From Ampullaceana balthica (taxonomy: Eukaryota; Mollusca; Gastropoda; Lymnaeidae): DNA of 64,000 bases. The position numbers and the translations under genes are program-made. The stretch's first letter is position 1; every line of letters begins with the position of its first letter. Below, piece by piece: positions 34,336 to 46,945 of this stretch. Under the pieces are notes generated by a model. It had not been told where the DNA came from. It made no database searches and saw nothing but the letters and a program-made list of their open reading frames with translations. The stretch spans positions 791,838 through 855,837 of the forward strand of contig CALYLW010000499.1 of the NCBI GenBank assembly GCA_944989445.1. Reading direction: 5' to 3'.

Positions 34336-34474
34336 TTAGTTTTATAGAAATTAATTATAAGCATAGTAGGCTGTGGAGAAGTGAAAAATTATCTGATGAT
34401 TATGTCTGACACAACACAGATAGTGAATTTACAGTTAAAAAAGAATTAAGAAAAAATTAATAGATCGCGAGATT

Positions 34475-37400
34475 TTTTTTAAAAAGCCTATCTACGTTCT
34501 CTCAGTCCTAATCTACGTTCTCTCAGTTAAAATCTACGTTCTCTCAGTTAAAATCTACGTTCTCTTAGTCCTAATCTACGTTCTCTCAGTCCTAATCTAC
34601 ATTCTCTCAGTCCTATTCTACATTCTCTCAGTCCTAAGCTACATTTTCTCAGTCATAATCTTCATTCTCACATTCCTAATCTAAATTCTCTCAGTCCTAA
34701 TCTACGTTCTCTCAGTCCTAATCTACGTTCACTCAGTCCTATTATACATTCTCTCAGTCCAAATCTACATTCTCTCAGTCCTAATCTACGTTCTCTCAGT
34801 CCTAATCTAATTTATTTCAGTCCTAATCTACATTCTCTCAGTCCCAATCTACATTCGCTCAGTCCTACTCTACGTTCTCTCATTCCTAATCTACATTCTC
34901 TCAGTCCTAATCTACGTTCTCTCAGTTCTTATATACGTTCTCTCAGTCCTAATCTACGTTCTCTCATTCCTATTCTACATTCTCTCAGTCCTAATCTACA
35001 TTCTCTCAGTCCTAATCTACGTTCTCTCAATCCTAATCTACATTCTCTCAGTCCTAATCTACGTTCTCTCAGTCCTAATCTACGTTCTCTGAGCCTTAAT
35101 CTACGTTCTCTCAGTCCTAATCTACGTTCTCTGAGTCCTAATCTACGTTCTCTCAGACCTAATCTACATTCTCTCAGTCCTAATATACGTTCTGTCAGTC
35201 CTAATCTACGTTCTCTCAGTCCTAATCTACGTTCTCTCAGTCCTAATCTACATTCTCTCAGTCCTATTCTACATTCTCTAAGTCCTAATCTACATTCCTA
35301 ATCTACATTCTCTCAGTCCTAAGCTACATTCTCTCAGTCATAATCTTCATTCTCACATTCCTAATCTAAATTCTCTCAGTCCTAATCTACGTTCTCTCAG
35401 TCCTAATCTACGTTCACTCAGTCCTTTTATACATTCTCTCAGTCCAAATCTACATTCTCTCAGTCCTAATCTACGTTCTCTCAGTCCTAATCTAATTTAT
35501 TTCAGTCCTAATCTACATTCTGTCAGTCCTAATCTACATTCGCTCAGTCCTACTCTACGTTCTCTCATTCCTAATCTACATTCTCTCAGTCCTAATCTAC
35601 GTTCTCTCAGTTGTTATATACGTTCTCTCAGTCCTAATCTACGTTCTCTCAGTCCTATTCTACATTCTCTCAGTCCTAATCTACATTCTCTCAGTCCTAA
35701 TCTACGTTCTCTCAATCCTAATCTTCATTCTCTCAGTCCTAATCTACGTTCTCTCAGTCCTAATCTACGTTCTCTCAGTCCTAATCTACGTTCTCTTAGT
35801 CATAATCTACATTCTCTCAGTCCTAATCTACGTTCTCTCAGTCCTAATCTACGTTCTCTCACTCCTAATCTTCATTCTCTCATTCCTAATCTACGTTCTC
35901 TTAGTCCTAATATACGTTCTCTCAGTCCTAATATACTATCTCTCAGTCATAATCTACGTTCTCTCATACCTAATCTTCATTCTCTCATTCCTAATCTACA
36001 TTCTCTCTGTCCTAATATACGTTCTGTCAGTCCTAATCTACGTTCTCTCAGTCCTAATCTACGTTCTCTCAGTCCTAATCTACGTTCTCTCATTCCTAAT
36101 CTACGTTCACTCAGTCCTAAGCTACGTTCTCTCTGTCCTAATTTACGTTCTCTCCGTCCTAATCTACGTTCTCTCAGTCCTAATCTACGTTCTCTGAGCC
36201 CTAATCTACGTTTTCTCAGTCCTAATATACGTTCTCTCAGTCCTAATATACGTTCTCTCAGACCTAATCTACATTCTCTCAGTCCTAATCTACGTTCTGT
36301 CTGTCCTAATCTACGTTCTCTCAGTCCTAATCTACGTTCTCTCAGTCCTAATCTACGTTCTCTCAGCCCTAATCTACGTTCTCTCAGTCCTATTCTACAT
36401 TCTCTCAGTCCTAATCTACATTCTCTAAATCCTAATCTACATTCTCTCAGTCCTAATCTACGTTCTCTCAGTCCTAATCTACGTTCTCTCAGTCCTAATC
36501 TACGTTCTCTTAGTCATAATCTATATTCTCCCAGTCTTAATCTACGTTCTCTCAGTCCTAATCTATGTTCTCCCACTCCTAATCTTCATTCTCTCATTCC
36601 TAATCTACATTCTCTCAGTCCTAATATACGTTCTCTCAGTCCTAATCTACATTCTCTCAGTCCTAATCTACGTTCTCTCATTCCTAATCTTCATTCTCTC
36701 ATTCCTAATCTACATTCTCTCAGTCCTAATATACGTTCTCTCAGTCCTAATCTACGTTCTCTCAGTCCTAATCTACGTTCTCTCAGTCCTAATCTACGTT
36801 CTCTTATTCCTAATCTACGTTCGCTCAGTCCTAATCTACGTTCTCACTGTCCTAATTTACGTTCTCTCCGTCCTAATCTACGTTCTCTCAGTCCTAATCT
36901 ACGTTCTGTCAGTCCTAATCTACGTTCTCTCAGTCCTAATCTACGTTCTCTCAGTCCTAATCTACATTCTCTCAGTCCTATTCTACATTCTCTATGTCCT
37001 AAACGACATTCTCTCAGTCCTAATCTACATTCTCTCAGTCCTAAGCTACATTCTCTCAGTAATAATCTTCATTGTCACATTCCTAATCTAAATTATCTCA
37101 GTCCTAATCTACGTTCTCTCAGTCCTAATCTACGTTCACTCAGTCCTATTATACATTCTCTCAGTCCAAATCTACATTCTCTCAGTCCTAATCTACGTTC
37201 TCTCAGTCCTAATCTAATTTATTTCAGTCCTAATCTACATTCTCTCAGTCCTAATCTACATTCGCTCAGTCCTACTCTACGTTCTCTCATTCCTAATCTA
37301 CATTCTCTCAGTCCTAATCTACGTTCTCTCAGTTGTTATATACGTTCTCTCAGTCATAATCTACGTTCTCTCAGTCCTATTCTACATTCTCTCAGTCCTA

Positions 37401-40400
37401 ATCTACATTCTCTCAGTCCTAATCTACGTTCTCTCAATCCTAATCTACATTCTCTCAGTCCTAATCTACGTTCTCTCAGTCCTAATCTACGTTCTCTCAG
37501 TCCTAATCTACGTTCTCTTAGTCATAATCTACATTCTCTCAGTCCTAATCTACGTTCTCTCAGTCCTAATCTACGTTCTCTCACTCCTAATCTTCATTCT
37601 CTCATTCCTAATCTACATTCTCTCAGTCCTAATATACGTTCTCTCAGTTCTAATATACATTCTCTCAGTCATAATCTACGTTCTCTCATTCCTAATCTTC
37701 ATTCTCTCATTCCTAATCTACATTCTCTCTGTCCTAATATACGTTATCACAGTCCTAATCTACGTTCTCTCAGTCCTAATCTACGTTCTCTCATTCCTAA
37801 TCTACGTTCGCTCAGTCCTAATCTACGTTCTCTCAGTCCTAATCTACGTTCTCTGAGCCCTAATCTACGTTTTCTCAGTCCTAATATACGTTCTCTCAGT
37901 CCTAATATACGTTTTCTCAGACCTAATCTACATTCTCTCAGTCCTAATCTACGTTCTGTCAGTCCTAATCTACGTTCTCTCAGTCCTAATCTACGTTCTC
38001 TCAGTCCTAATCTACGTTCTCTCAGCCCTAATCTACGTTCTCTCAGTCCTATTCTACATTCTCTCAGTCCTAATCTACATTCTCTCAGTCCTAATCTACG
38101 TTCTCTCAATCCTAATCTACATTCTCTCAGTCCTAATCTACGTTCTCTCAGTCCTAATCTACGTTCTCTCAGTCCTAATCTACGTTCTGTTAGTCATAAT
38201 CTACATTCTCTCAGTCCTAATCTACGTTCTCTCAGTCCTAATCTACGTTCTCTCACTCCTAATCTTCATTCTCTCATTCCTAATCTACATTCTCTCAGTC
38301 CTAATATACGTTCTCTCAGTCCTAATCTACATTCTCTCAGTCCTAATCTACGTTCTCTCATTCCTAATCTTCAATCTCTCATTCCTAATCTACATTCTCT
38401 CAGTCCTAATATACGTTCTCTCAGTCCTAATCTACGTTCTCTCAGTCCTAATCTACGTTCTCTCAGTCCTAATCTACGTTCTCTTATTCCTAATCTACGT
38501 TCGCTCAGTCCTAATCTACGTTCTCACTGTCCTAATTTACGTTCTCTCCGTCCTAATCTTCGTTCTCTCAGTCCTAATCTACGTTCTCTGAGCCTTAATC
38601 TACGTTCTCTCAGTCCTAATATACGTTCTCTGAGTCCTAATCTACGTTCTCACAGACCTAATCTACATTCTCTCAGTCCTAATCTACGTTCTGTCAGTCC
38701 TAATCTACGTTCTCTCAGTCCTAATCTACGTTCTCTCAGTCCTAATCTACATTCTCTCAGTCCTATTCTACATTCTCTAAGTCATAATCTACATTCTCTC
38801 AGTCCTAATCTTCATTCTCTCAGTCCTAAGCTACATTCTCTCAGTCATAATCTTCATTCTCACATTCCTAATCTAAATTCTCTCAGTCCTAATCTACGTT
38901 CTCTGAGTCCTAATCTACGTTCACTCAGACCTATTATACATTCTCTCAGTCCAAATCTACATTCTCTCAGTCCTAATCTACGTTCTCTCAGTCCTAATAA
39001 AATTTATTTCAGTCCTAATCTACATTCTCTCAGTCCTAATCTACATTCGCTCAGTCCTACTCTACGATCTCTCATTCCTAATCTACATTCTCTCAGTCCT
39101 AATCTACGTTCTCTCAGTTGTTATATACGTTCTCTCAGTCCTAATCTACGTTCTTTCAGTCCTATTCTACATTCTCTCAGTCCTAATCTACATTCTCTCA
39201 GTCCTAATCTACGTTCTGTCTGTCCTAATCTACGTTCTCTCAGTCCTAATCTACGTTCTCTCAGTCCTAATCTACGTTCTCTCAGCCCTAATCTATGTTC
39301 TCTCAGTCCTATTCTACATTCTCTCAGTCCTAATCTACATTCTCTAAATCCTAATCTACATTCTCTCAGTCCTAATCTACGTTCTCTCAGTCCTAATCTA
39401 CGTTCTCTCAGTCCTAATCTACGTTCTCTTAGTCATAATCTATATTCTCCCAGTCTTAATCTACGTTCTCTCAGTCCTAATCTATGTTCTCCCACTCCTA
39501 ATCTTCATTCTCTCATTCCTAATCTACATTCTCTCAGTCCTAATATACGTTCTCTCAGTCCTAATCTACATTCTCTCAGTCCTAATCTACGTTCTCTCAT
39601 TCCTAATCTTCATTCTCTCATTCCTAATCTACATTCTCTCAGTCCTAATATACGTTCTCTCAGTCCTAATCTACGTTCTCTCAGTCCTAATCTACGTTCT
39701 CTCAGTCCTAATCTACGTTCTCTTATTCCTAATCTACGTTCGCTCAGTCCTAATCTACGTTCTCACTGTCCTAATTTACGTTCTCTCCGTCCTAATCTAC
39801 GTTCTCTCAGTCCTAATCTACGTTCTGTCAGTCCTAATCTACGTTCTCTCAGTCCTAATCTACGTTCTCTCAGTCCTAATCTACATTCTCTCAGTCCTAT
39901 TCTACATTCTCTATGTCCTAAACGACATTCTCTCAGTCCTAATCTACATTCTCTCAGTCCTAAGCTACATTCTCTCAGTAATAATCTTCATTGTCACATT
40001 CCTAATCTAAATTATCTCAGTCCTAATCTACGTTCTCCCAGTCCTAATCTACGTTCACTCAGTCCTATTATACATTCTCTCAGTCCAAATCTACATTCTC
40101 TCAGTCCTAATCTACGTTCTCTCAGTCCTAATCTAATTTATTTCAGTCCTAATCTACATTCTCTCAGTCCTAATCTACATTCGCTCAGTCCTACTCTACG
40201 TTCTCTCATTCCTAATCTACATTCTCTCAGTCCTAATCTACGTTCTCTCAGTTGTTATATACGTTCTCTCAGTCATAATCTACGTTCTCTCAGTCCTATT
40301 CTACATTCTCTCAGTCCTAATCTACATTCTCTCAGTCCTAATCTACCTTCTCTCAATCCTAATCTACATTCTCTCAGTCCTAATCTACGTTCTCTCAGTC

Positions 40401-42610
40401 CTAATCTACGTTCTCTCAGTCCTAATCTACGTTCTCTTAGTCATAATCTACATTCTCTCAGTCCTAATCTACGTTCTCTCAGTCCTAATCTACGTTCTCT
40501 CACTCCTAATCTTCATTCTCTCATTCCTAATCTACATTCTCTCAGTCCTAATATACGTTCTCTCAGTTCTAATATACATTCTCTCAGTCATAATCTACGT
40601 TCTCTCATTTCTAATCTTCATTCTCTCATTCCTAATCTACATTCTCTCTGTCCTAATATACGTTATCACAGTCCTAATCTACGTTCTCTCAGTCCTAATC
40701 TACGTTCTCTCATTCCTAATCTACGTTCGCTCAGTCCTAATCTACGTTCTCTCAGTCCTAATCTACGTTCTCTGAGCCCTAATCTACGTTTTCTCAGTCC
40801 TAATATACGTTCTCTCAGTCCTAATATACGTTTTCTCAGACCTAATCTACATTCTCTCAGTCCTAATCTACGTTCTGTCAGTCCTAATCTACGTTCTCTC
40901 AGTCCTAATCTACGTTCTCTCAGTCCTAATCTACGTTCTCTCAGCCCTAATCTACGTTCTCTCAGTCCTATTCTACATTCTCTCAGTCCTAATCTACATT
41001 CTCTCAGTCCTAATCTACGTTCTCTCAATCCTAATCTACATTCTCTCAGTCCTAATCTACGTTCTCTCAGTCCTAATCTACGTTCTCTCAGTCCTAATCT
41101 ACGTTCTGTTAGTCATAATCTACATTCTCTCAGTCCTAATCTACGTTCTCTCAGTCCTAATCTACGTTCTCTCACTCCTAATCTTCATTCTCTCATTCCT
41201 AATCTACATTCTCTCAGTCCTAATATACGTTCTCTCAGTCCTAATCTACATTCTCTCAGTCCTAATCTACGTTCTCTCATTCCTAATCTTCAATCTCTCA
41301 TTCCTAATCTACATTCTCTCAGTCCTAATATACGTTCTCTCAGTCCTAATCTACGTTCTCTCAGTCATAATCTACGTTCTCTCAGTCCTAATCTACGTTC
41401 TCTTATTCCTAATCTACGTTCGCTCAGTCCTAATCTACGTTCTCACTGTCCTAATTTACGTTCTCTCCGTCCTAATCTACGTTCTCTCAGTCCTAATCTA
41501 CGTTCTCTGAGCCTTAATCTACGTTCTCTCAGTCCTAATATACGTTCTCTGAGTCCTAATCTACGTTCTCACAGACCTAATCTACATTCTCTCAGTCCTA
41601 ATCTACGTTCTGTCAGTCCTAATCTACGTTCTCTCAGTCCTAATCTACGTTCTCTCAGTCCTAATCTACATTCTCTCAGTCCTATTCTACATTCTCTAAG
41701 TCATAATCTACATTCTCTCAGTCCTAATCTTCATTCTCTCAGTCCTAAGCTACATTCTCTCAGTCATAATCTTCATTCTCACATTCCTAATCTAAATTCT
41801 CTCAGTCCTAATCTACGTTCTCTGAGTCCTAATCTACGTTCACTCAGACCTATTATACATTCTCTCAGTCCAAATCTACATTCTCTCAGTCCTAATCTAC
41901 GTTCTCTCAGTCCTAATAAAATTTATTTCAGTCCTAATCTACATTCTCTCAGTCCTAATCTACATTCGCTCAGTCCTACTCTACGATCTCTCATTCCTAA
42001 TCTACATTCTCTCAGTCCTAATCTACGTTCTCTCAGTTGTTATATACGTTCTCTCAGTCCTAATCTACGTTCTTTCAGTCCTATTCTACATTCTCTCAGT
42101 CCTAATCTACATTCTCTCAGTCCTAATCTACGTTCTCTCAATCCTAATCTACATTCTCTCAGTCCTAATCTACGTTCTCTCAGTACTAATCTACGTTCTC
42201 TCAGTCCTAATCTACGTTCTCTTTGTCATAATCTACATTCTCTCAGTCCTAATCTACGTTCTCTCAGTCCTAATCTACGTTCTCTCACTCCTAATCTTCA
42301 TTCTCTCATTCCTAATCTTCATTCTCTCATTCCTAATCTACATTCTCTCTGTCCTAATATACGTTCTATCAGTCCTTATCTACGTTCTCTCAGTCCTAAT
42401 CTACGTTCTCTCAGTCCTAATCTACGTTCTCTCATTCCTAATCTACGTTCGCTCAGTCCTAATATACGTTCTCTCAGACCTAATCTACATTCTCTCAGTC
42501 TTAATCTACGTTCTGTCAGTCCTAATCTACGTTCTCTCAGTCCTAATCTACGTTCTCTCAGTACTAATCTACGTTCTCTCAGCCCTAATATACGTTCTCT
42601 TAGTCTTAAT
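34475..42610. repeat. 21-bp satellite-like array, about 387 units
   Basis: 8.1 kb of a pyrimidine-rich 21-bp unit, tctacgttctctcagtccta plus a. Variants (tctacatt, cattcctaatcttcatt, gtcataatc, aatttatttcag, gttgttatatacg) recur in long ordered blocks. Because 21 is a multiple of 3, many open frames run through it (for example 37747-38109 and 40666-41028 on the minus strand, which encode identical RRLGLRE-type repeats). They carry no other coding evidence. Confidence 0.97.
36283..42120. repeat. Two tandem 2919-bp higher-order units in the 21-bp array
   Basis: Blocks at about 36283-39201 and 39202-42120 match unit by unit at an offset of 2919 bp, exactly 139 x 21. Examples are gttctgtctgtcc at 36293/39212, cctaaacgacatt at 37007/39926, and two identical 363-bp stretches at 37747 and 40666. 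Only scattered single-base differences were seen (for example aatcttcg versus aatctacg at 38549/41468), so the duplication is recent, or the assembly has doubled it. Confidence 0.85.
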
Positions 42611-42760
42611 CTCATATTTGACTACCAAACAACCTGTGTAAAGCGTTCAAACCAGATCTTTACTGTCCCAACAAAAAGTTATTGGACTGAGATAACAAGT
42701 CTCTAGTCTAAATTATAAATCTATTAAATTGCTCGTCTTTCTTGTTAATTTGTGTCTAAA

Positions 42761-43672
42761 TCTCTATATATATAAGACGCATTTGTTGTCTGTCTGGTTG
42801 TCTGTCTGTTCCCTAATAACTCAAGATCCAGACAACCAAATGACGTGAAATTTGGTACACGTACACAAAATTATACCGGAAAGGTTATTAAACAGGTTTC
42901 GTTCCATATATATAAGATACTGGGGGCCGGGGGCCCAAAATGTAATTTTTCCTTATATGAGCTATATAAAATAAAAATTATTGAAAATTAAGACGTAAAA
43001 TAATGACGCAAATTAATAAACATTTTGGTGTCGAGATTAACAAGAAGGCGATTATCGCCATAAAATAATTTGTTTGTTGTTGTTGTTTGTTGTTGTTGCT
43101 TTTGTTGTTGTAGTTGTTGTTTTGTTGTTGTTGCTTTGTTGTTGTTGCTGTTGTTGTTGTAGTTGTTGTTTTGTTGTTGTTTTGTTGTTGATGTTTTTGT
43201 TGTTGTTTTGTTTTTGTTGTTGTTGCTGTTGTTGTTTTTGTTGTTGTTGCTGTTGTTGTTGCTGTTGCTGCTTTTGTGTTGTTTTTGCTGTTGTTGTTGT
43301 TGTCCACATCCCTTGCCCTGCGACGACAATGTCCTTCATGTTGTTGTTGCTTTGTTGTTGTTGCTGTTGTATTTGTTGTTTTGTTGTTGTTGCTTTGTTG
43401 TTGCTGCTGTTGTTGTTGTAGTTGTTGTTTTGTTGTTGTTGTTGTAGTTGTTGTTTTGTTGTTGTTTTTTGTTTTGTTTTGTTGTTGTTTTTGTTGTTGT
43501 TTTGTTTTTGTTGTTTTGTTGTTGTTTTTTTTTGTTTTTTTTGTTGTTTTGTTTTTGTTGTTTTGTTGTTTTTGTTGTTGTTTTGTTTTTGTTGTTTTGT
43601 TGTTGTTTTTGTTGTTTTTGTTTTGTTGCTGCTGTTGTTAAACCCGGGCGGGAGCCGGGTACTTGCCCCTAG
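42761..43672 (+). mobile_element. Non-autonomous Helitron
   Basis: It starts with TC (TCTCTATATATATAAGACGC) after an A and ends ...cccCTAG followed by T. A terminal hairpin ACCCGG-gcgggag-CCGGGT (43641-43659) lies eight bases before CTAG. These are the defining Helitron termini: 5' TC, 3' hairpin then CTRR, insertion between A and T. The 5' region has a GTCTG-rich start and gtgaaatttggtacacgtac. The centre is a long TTG-repeat tract. There is no RepHel coding sequence. Confidence 0.8.
43069..43640. repeat. TTG/TTGTTGC microsatellite
   Basis: About 570 bp of interrupted (TTG)n with TTGC, TTGTAG and TTTTG variants, split by about 35 bp of unique sequence near 43305-43340. Frames on both strands are open by composition (poly-Gln/Asn or poly-Val/Cys/Leu) and are not genes. 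Confidence 0.95.
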
Positions 43673-43826
43673 TAAATAATAATAATACAAGGGAAAAGTA
43701 TGCAAGTAACAAAAAATATAATTTATTAATACATTGGAAAAAAATATTAGAAAATATTCTTAAATTTTAATCCCTTAAAATTATTAACGATTAATTGATT
43801 AATTAATTGTTAATTCCTGCAGTTCT
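43673..43826. mobile_element. AT-rich MITE R3, partial copy
   Basis: The reverse complement of 29995-30190 (agggaaaagtatgcaagtaa, aaaaaatataatttattaat, ttgttaattcctgcag). It directly abuts the 3' end of the Helitron. Confidence 0.55.
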
Positions 43827-43902
43827 ATTGTTAAGTTTTCTTTTTCTTTTTTTTTAGGTTAGACTAGAGAGGTTAAATATACAATTAACGGTAATGATAT
43901 TA

Positions 43903-44245
43903 TTAGGACTGTGGAAATTAACGATTACTTAATAGTCGAACTATTTGGATATACTTGTTTGCTCCTCAATTTTAGAAACATGATTTCTTACTTAAACCAG
44001 AAGCGTGAATATACACTACCTAAATTATAATAAACGATGAAGAAGTTTGTACGTTAAAAAATATATATAATATTATTAACTATTAATAATTAATTATTTT
44101 TTTAATAAATTGAAGAAAAAAAAATTGTAAATATTTTTTAAATTTTAATCTAATTTTTATTGATTACAATTTTTTAACGCGATATTTAATCGATAAAATT
44201 GTTAACGATAAATCGAGAAATTAATCGTTAATATCCGAAGCCCTA
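43903..44245. mobile_element. AT-rich MITE R3 with inverted ends
   Basis: The left end aggactgtggaaattaacga and the right end ttaatatccgaagccct are inverted relative to one another, and internal taatcgataaa-type stretches also pair. Length is about 343 bp. There is no coding capacity. Confidence 0.55.
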
Positions 44246-44339
44246 CATCTATGTATGTATATTATTATTATTATTTATAATTATAAAAAAGAAGGAACGA
44301 TCATATTTTATAGAGATTAAAATAAATTCAATAAATATT

Positions 44340-45300
44340 ATACTTGCTACCATATTTGACATGCAGTAAAATTACGTCGCACCAATGACGCACCACAAAG
44401 CATCGTTTATGATTTTTTAAATAAGAAATTGGGTTTGGAAAATAAGTCAGATAAATAGAATAACTTAATTTTTGATAAAATATTATTTAAATTTAATAAG
44501 ACTAAGTATTAATAAATGTCGTTCTTATAAGTTGCATTGTGTGTACGGCAAAAAAGTGTACAGAAATATCAATTTAAAAAAGAAAACTAATTTTAAAGTT
44601 TTAATTCTTCAAATTATGGAAACTAACAAATGTTTGTATACATTGTAATATATATACACATCTAATTTTCAACAACTGAACTGGTATCTGCGGTTTTATT
44701 TGAAATTTCACGAAAGTGGTACGCCACTTGACTTCGATTCCTACAATTAGGGATACAATGTCAATAAGTTGCTAGCACTCTCCTACCCTAAGAATGCACT
44801 GAGGTTAATGAGCAATATATTTATTATAGTAGTAGATGTTTGACAAAATATCGATTTGGTCTTACAAAGTGTGTTACTAACCTTACATGGATATTTGCAA
44901 TTACTTTTATATAATTTCCTCCTCACTATTATATGTATAATGTGTCTTGTTTTTGTTGTTTTTTAAAAAGTTATTTTCATTATTTTTTATTATATATTTT
45001 TTAAAGAAATTCTTATATTTTTTATTGCTAAATTCGAATTGCAAGTATGAACTTTGCTTAATTTGTATGTTTTAAAGAAGACTTATTGATACAAAAATCA
45101 ATTTCTTGAAGCGAGTAAATAATTGTTGTGAATTAAAATTAGTATCCAAATTATTAGTTAGATAAAACATGTCTAATATGTTTATTTTAACGAGTATTCC
45201 ATGTTATTAAAACTGACGATGTTACAAATAGAAACTTAACAAAATATACCCTTTCCCATATAGAGTCTCTTTCTGTTCTTTTCAAAAGAAACAAAATATT
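44340..45300 (-). repeat. Dispersed repeat R1, copy G
   Basis: In reverse orientation: box gacgcaccacaaagcatcg at 44387-44405, palindrome AAAGTGGTACGCCACTTG at 44713-44730 with acttcgattcctacaattag after it, and sub-repeat-like sequence (ccatgttattaaaactgacg) near 45200. Box-to-palindrome spacing is about 320 bp, slightly shorter than elsewhere. Confidence 0.7.
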
Positions 45301-45843
45301 TATATGGTTATAAACGCACATTTGTAGCCAATGAATTAATATTATGTGTGTTTAGAGAGAAAGAAAAAAAAATTGGAATATTGTATTATAATGTACTTTT
45401 GTTAGTGACATGTCATTATAAGAGCACAGAAAAAGTGGCCATACTCATTAATGCCAGTTTCTAAATATAGCAACAAAACATCTTGTCTTTACCATGTGAA
45501 CATAAGAAATATACATCTTTGTTTAAATAGTATTTGCATTATTTGCATTATAATAACATGTATCAGTAATTAATATATAATATATGCATTTATTTGTTTT
45601 GCGTTTAATATAACACAATATTAAAAAAAAATTATATACTAAAAACCCTTGTTTAAAAAAAAGTTTTTAAAAATAATTTTAATAAAAGAAAAAAAAAGGG
45701 GGGGGGGAGCGGCTGAAAAACGAATTATTTTCCTTGATAAATGCAAGTTTTACACATATTTTTGGCATATTTGTCTTAAACAATTATATTCAATGCAACT
45801 TAAAATAACTTATAATATATTTTTTAATGCAAAACTTTCCTGT
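45301..45843. other. AT-rich sequence without recognised features
   Basis: It contains an A/G tract near 45690-45715. No gene, RNA gene or clear repeat is recognised. Confidence 0.5.
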
Positions 45844-46234
45844 GGGGCCGTCCATAAATGACGTCATTCAATTTTTGCCGAACTTCCCCCTCATCACCCG
45901 TCATGAAAAGTTACCAGCCCCTTTTTTTCCCATAAATTGTAACATCATAAACTTTGCATAAAAGCCGTATTTTCTATTTGAAAAATACCATGTTTAAAAT
46001 AATTTTATTGTTATTTATTTATGCAATTAATGTTAGACTGCACTCTAATATCATAACACGCGTGAAGCCATTTAAAACGTTATTAAATATATTTTCAATA
46101 ATCAATATATTTTAGTAGAACTTTTATTTCAAGATGCGACATGTGTTGTAAATTGTAAAGTACCTCCTCTTCGAATGTCGTCACAAATGTGTGGACCCCC
46201 ACCCCCCAACCCGAAGTGCGAGACGCGATTTATG
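45844..46234. mobile_element. TIR MITE (copy in SD1 copy 2)
   Basis: The left end ggggccgtccataaatgacg is the inverted partner of the end seen at 221-236. The interior has cttccccctcatcacccg and the block tcgtcacaaatgtgtggacc also present at 118-187. The right end here is damaged (gcgatttatg without gacggccc). Confidence 0.55.
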
Positions 46235-46616
46235 TTTATAAATTTGTTTTGGCTCGTTGTTTAATAATGGTAAATGGCGTCATCATTTCTGCCCTAAGTA
46301 ATTATTTTTGTATTTAATGTGACTCTGTACTCCCTATAAGAACTACAATAAATTTTGTTCAGGCCGAGTTATAACTAAGTTTTTGTAGAAATAAAAAAAA
46401 GAACAACATTTATGTATTTAAGATCTAGCTATGTTTTTTTTTGAAAATTTTACTAACCATTCATTGACAAATAATATACACAATATTTGAGGCACGATGC
46501 ACTTGTTTAAGTATATTAAATAAGTCAAAAAAATTGTTGTTTAATTATTATTATTATCATAATTACTATTGTTGTTATTATTTTACTTTTATTACACTGG
46601 TAAAACTAGCCATAAT

Positions 46617-46945
46617 TAACCCATGTCTAGAATATACCCGGTGTAACAGGTCACATTAAACCCATGTCCAGAATATACCCGGTGTAACAGGTCACATTAA
46701 ACCCATGTCCAGAATATACCCGGTGTAACAGGTCACATTAAACCCATGTCCAGAATATACCCGGTGTAACAGGTCACATTAAACCCATGTCCAGAATATA
46801 CCCGGTGTAACAGGTCACATTAAACCCATGTCCAGAATATACCCGGTGTAACAGGTCACATTAAACCCATGTCCAGAATATACCCGGTGTAACAGGTCAC
46901 ATTAAACCCATGTCCAGAATATACATTGTGTAACAAGTTAGAATA
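46617..46945. repeat. 41-bp minisatellite, about 8 units
   Basis: Nearly identical tandem units with gaatatacccggtgtaacag, more homogeneous and more numerous than the paralogous array at 899-1052. Confidence 0.95.

Noticed and set aside
37747..41028. Two identical 120-codon Arg/Leu-rich minus-strand frames
   Set aside because: Repeat translation of the 21-bp array. Identity follows from the 2919-bp duplication, not from selection on a protein.
42978..43705. Poly-Gln/Asn/Thr and poly-Val/Cys/Leu open frames on both strands
   Set aside because: Products of the TTG microsatellite; simultaneous openness in several frames shows composition, not coding.
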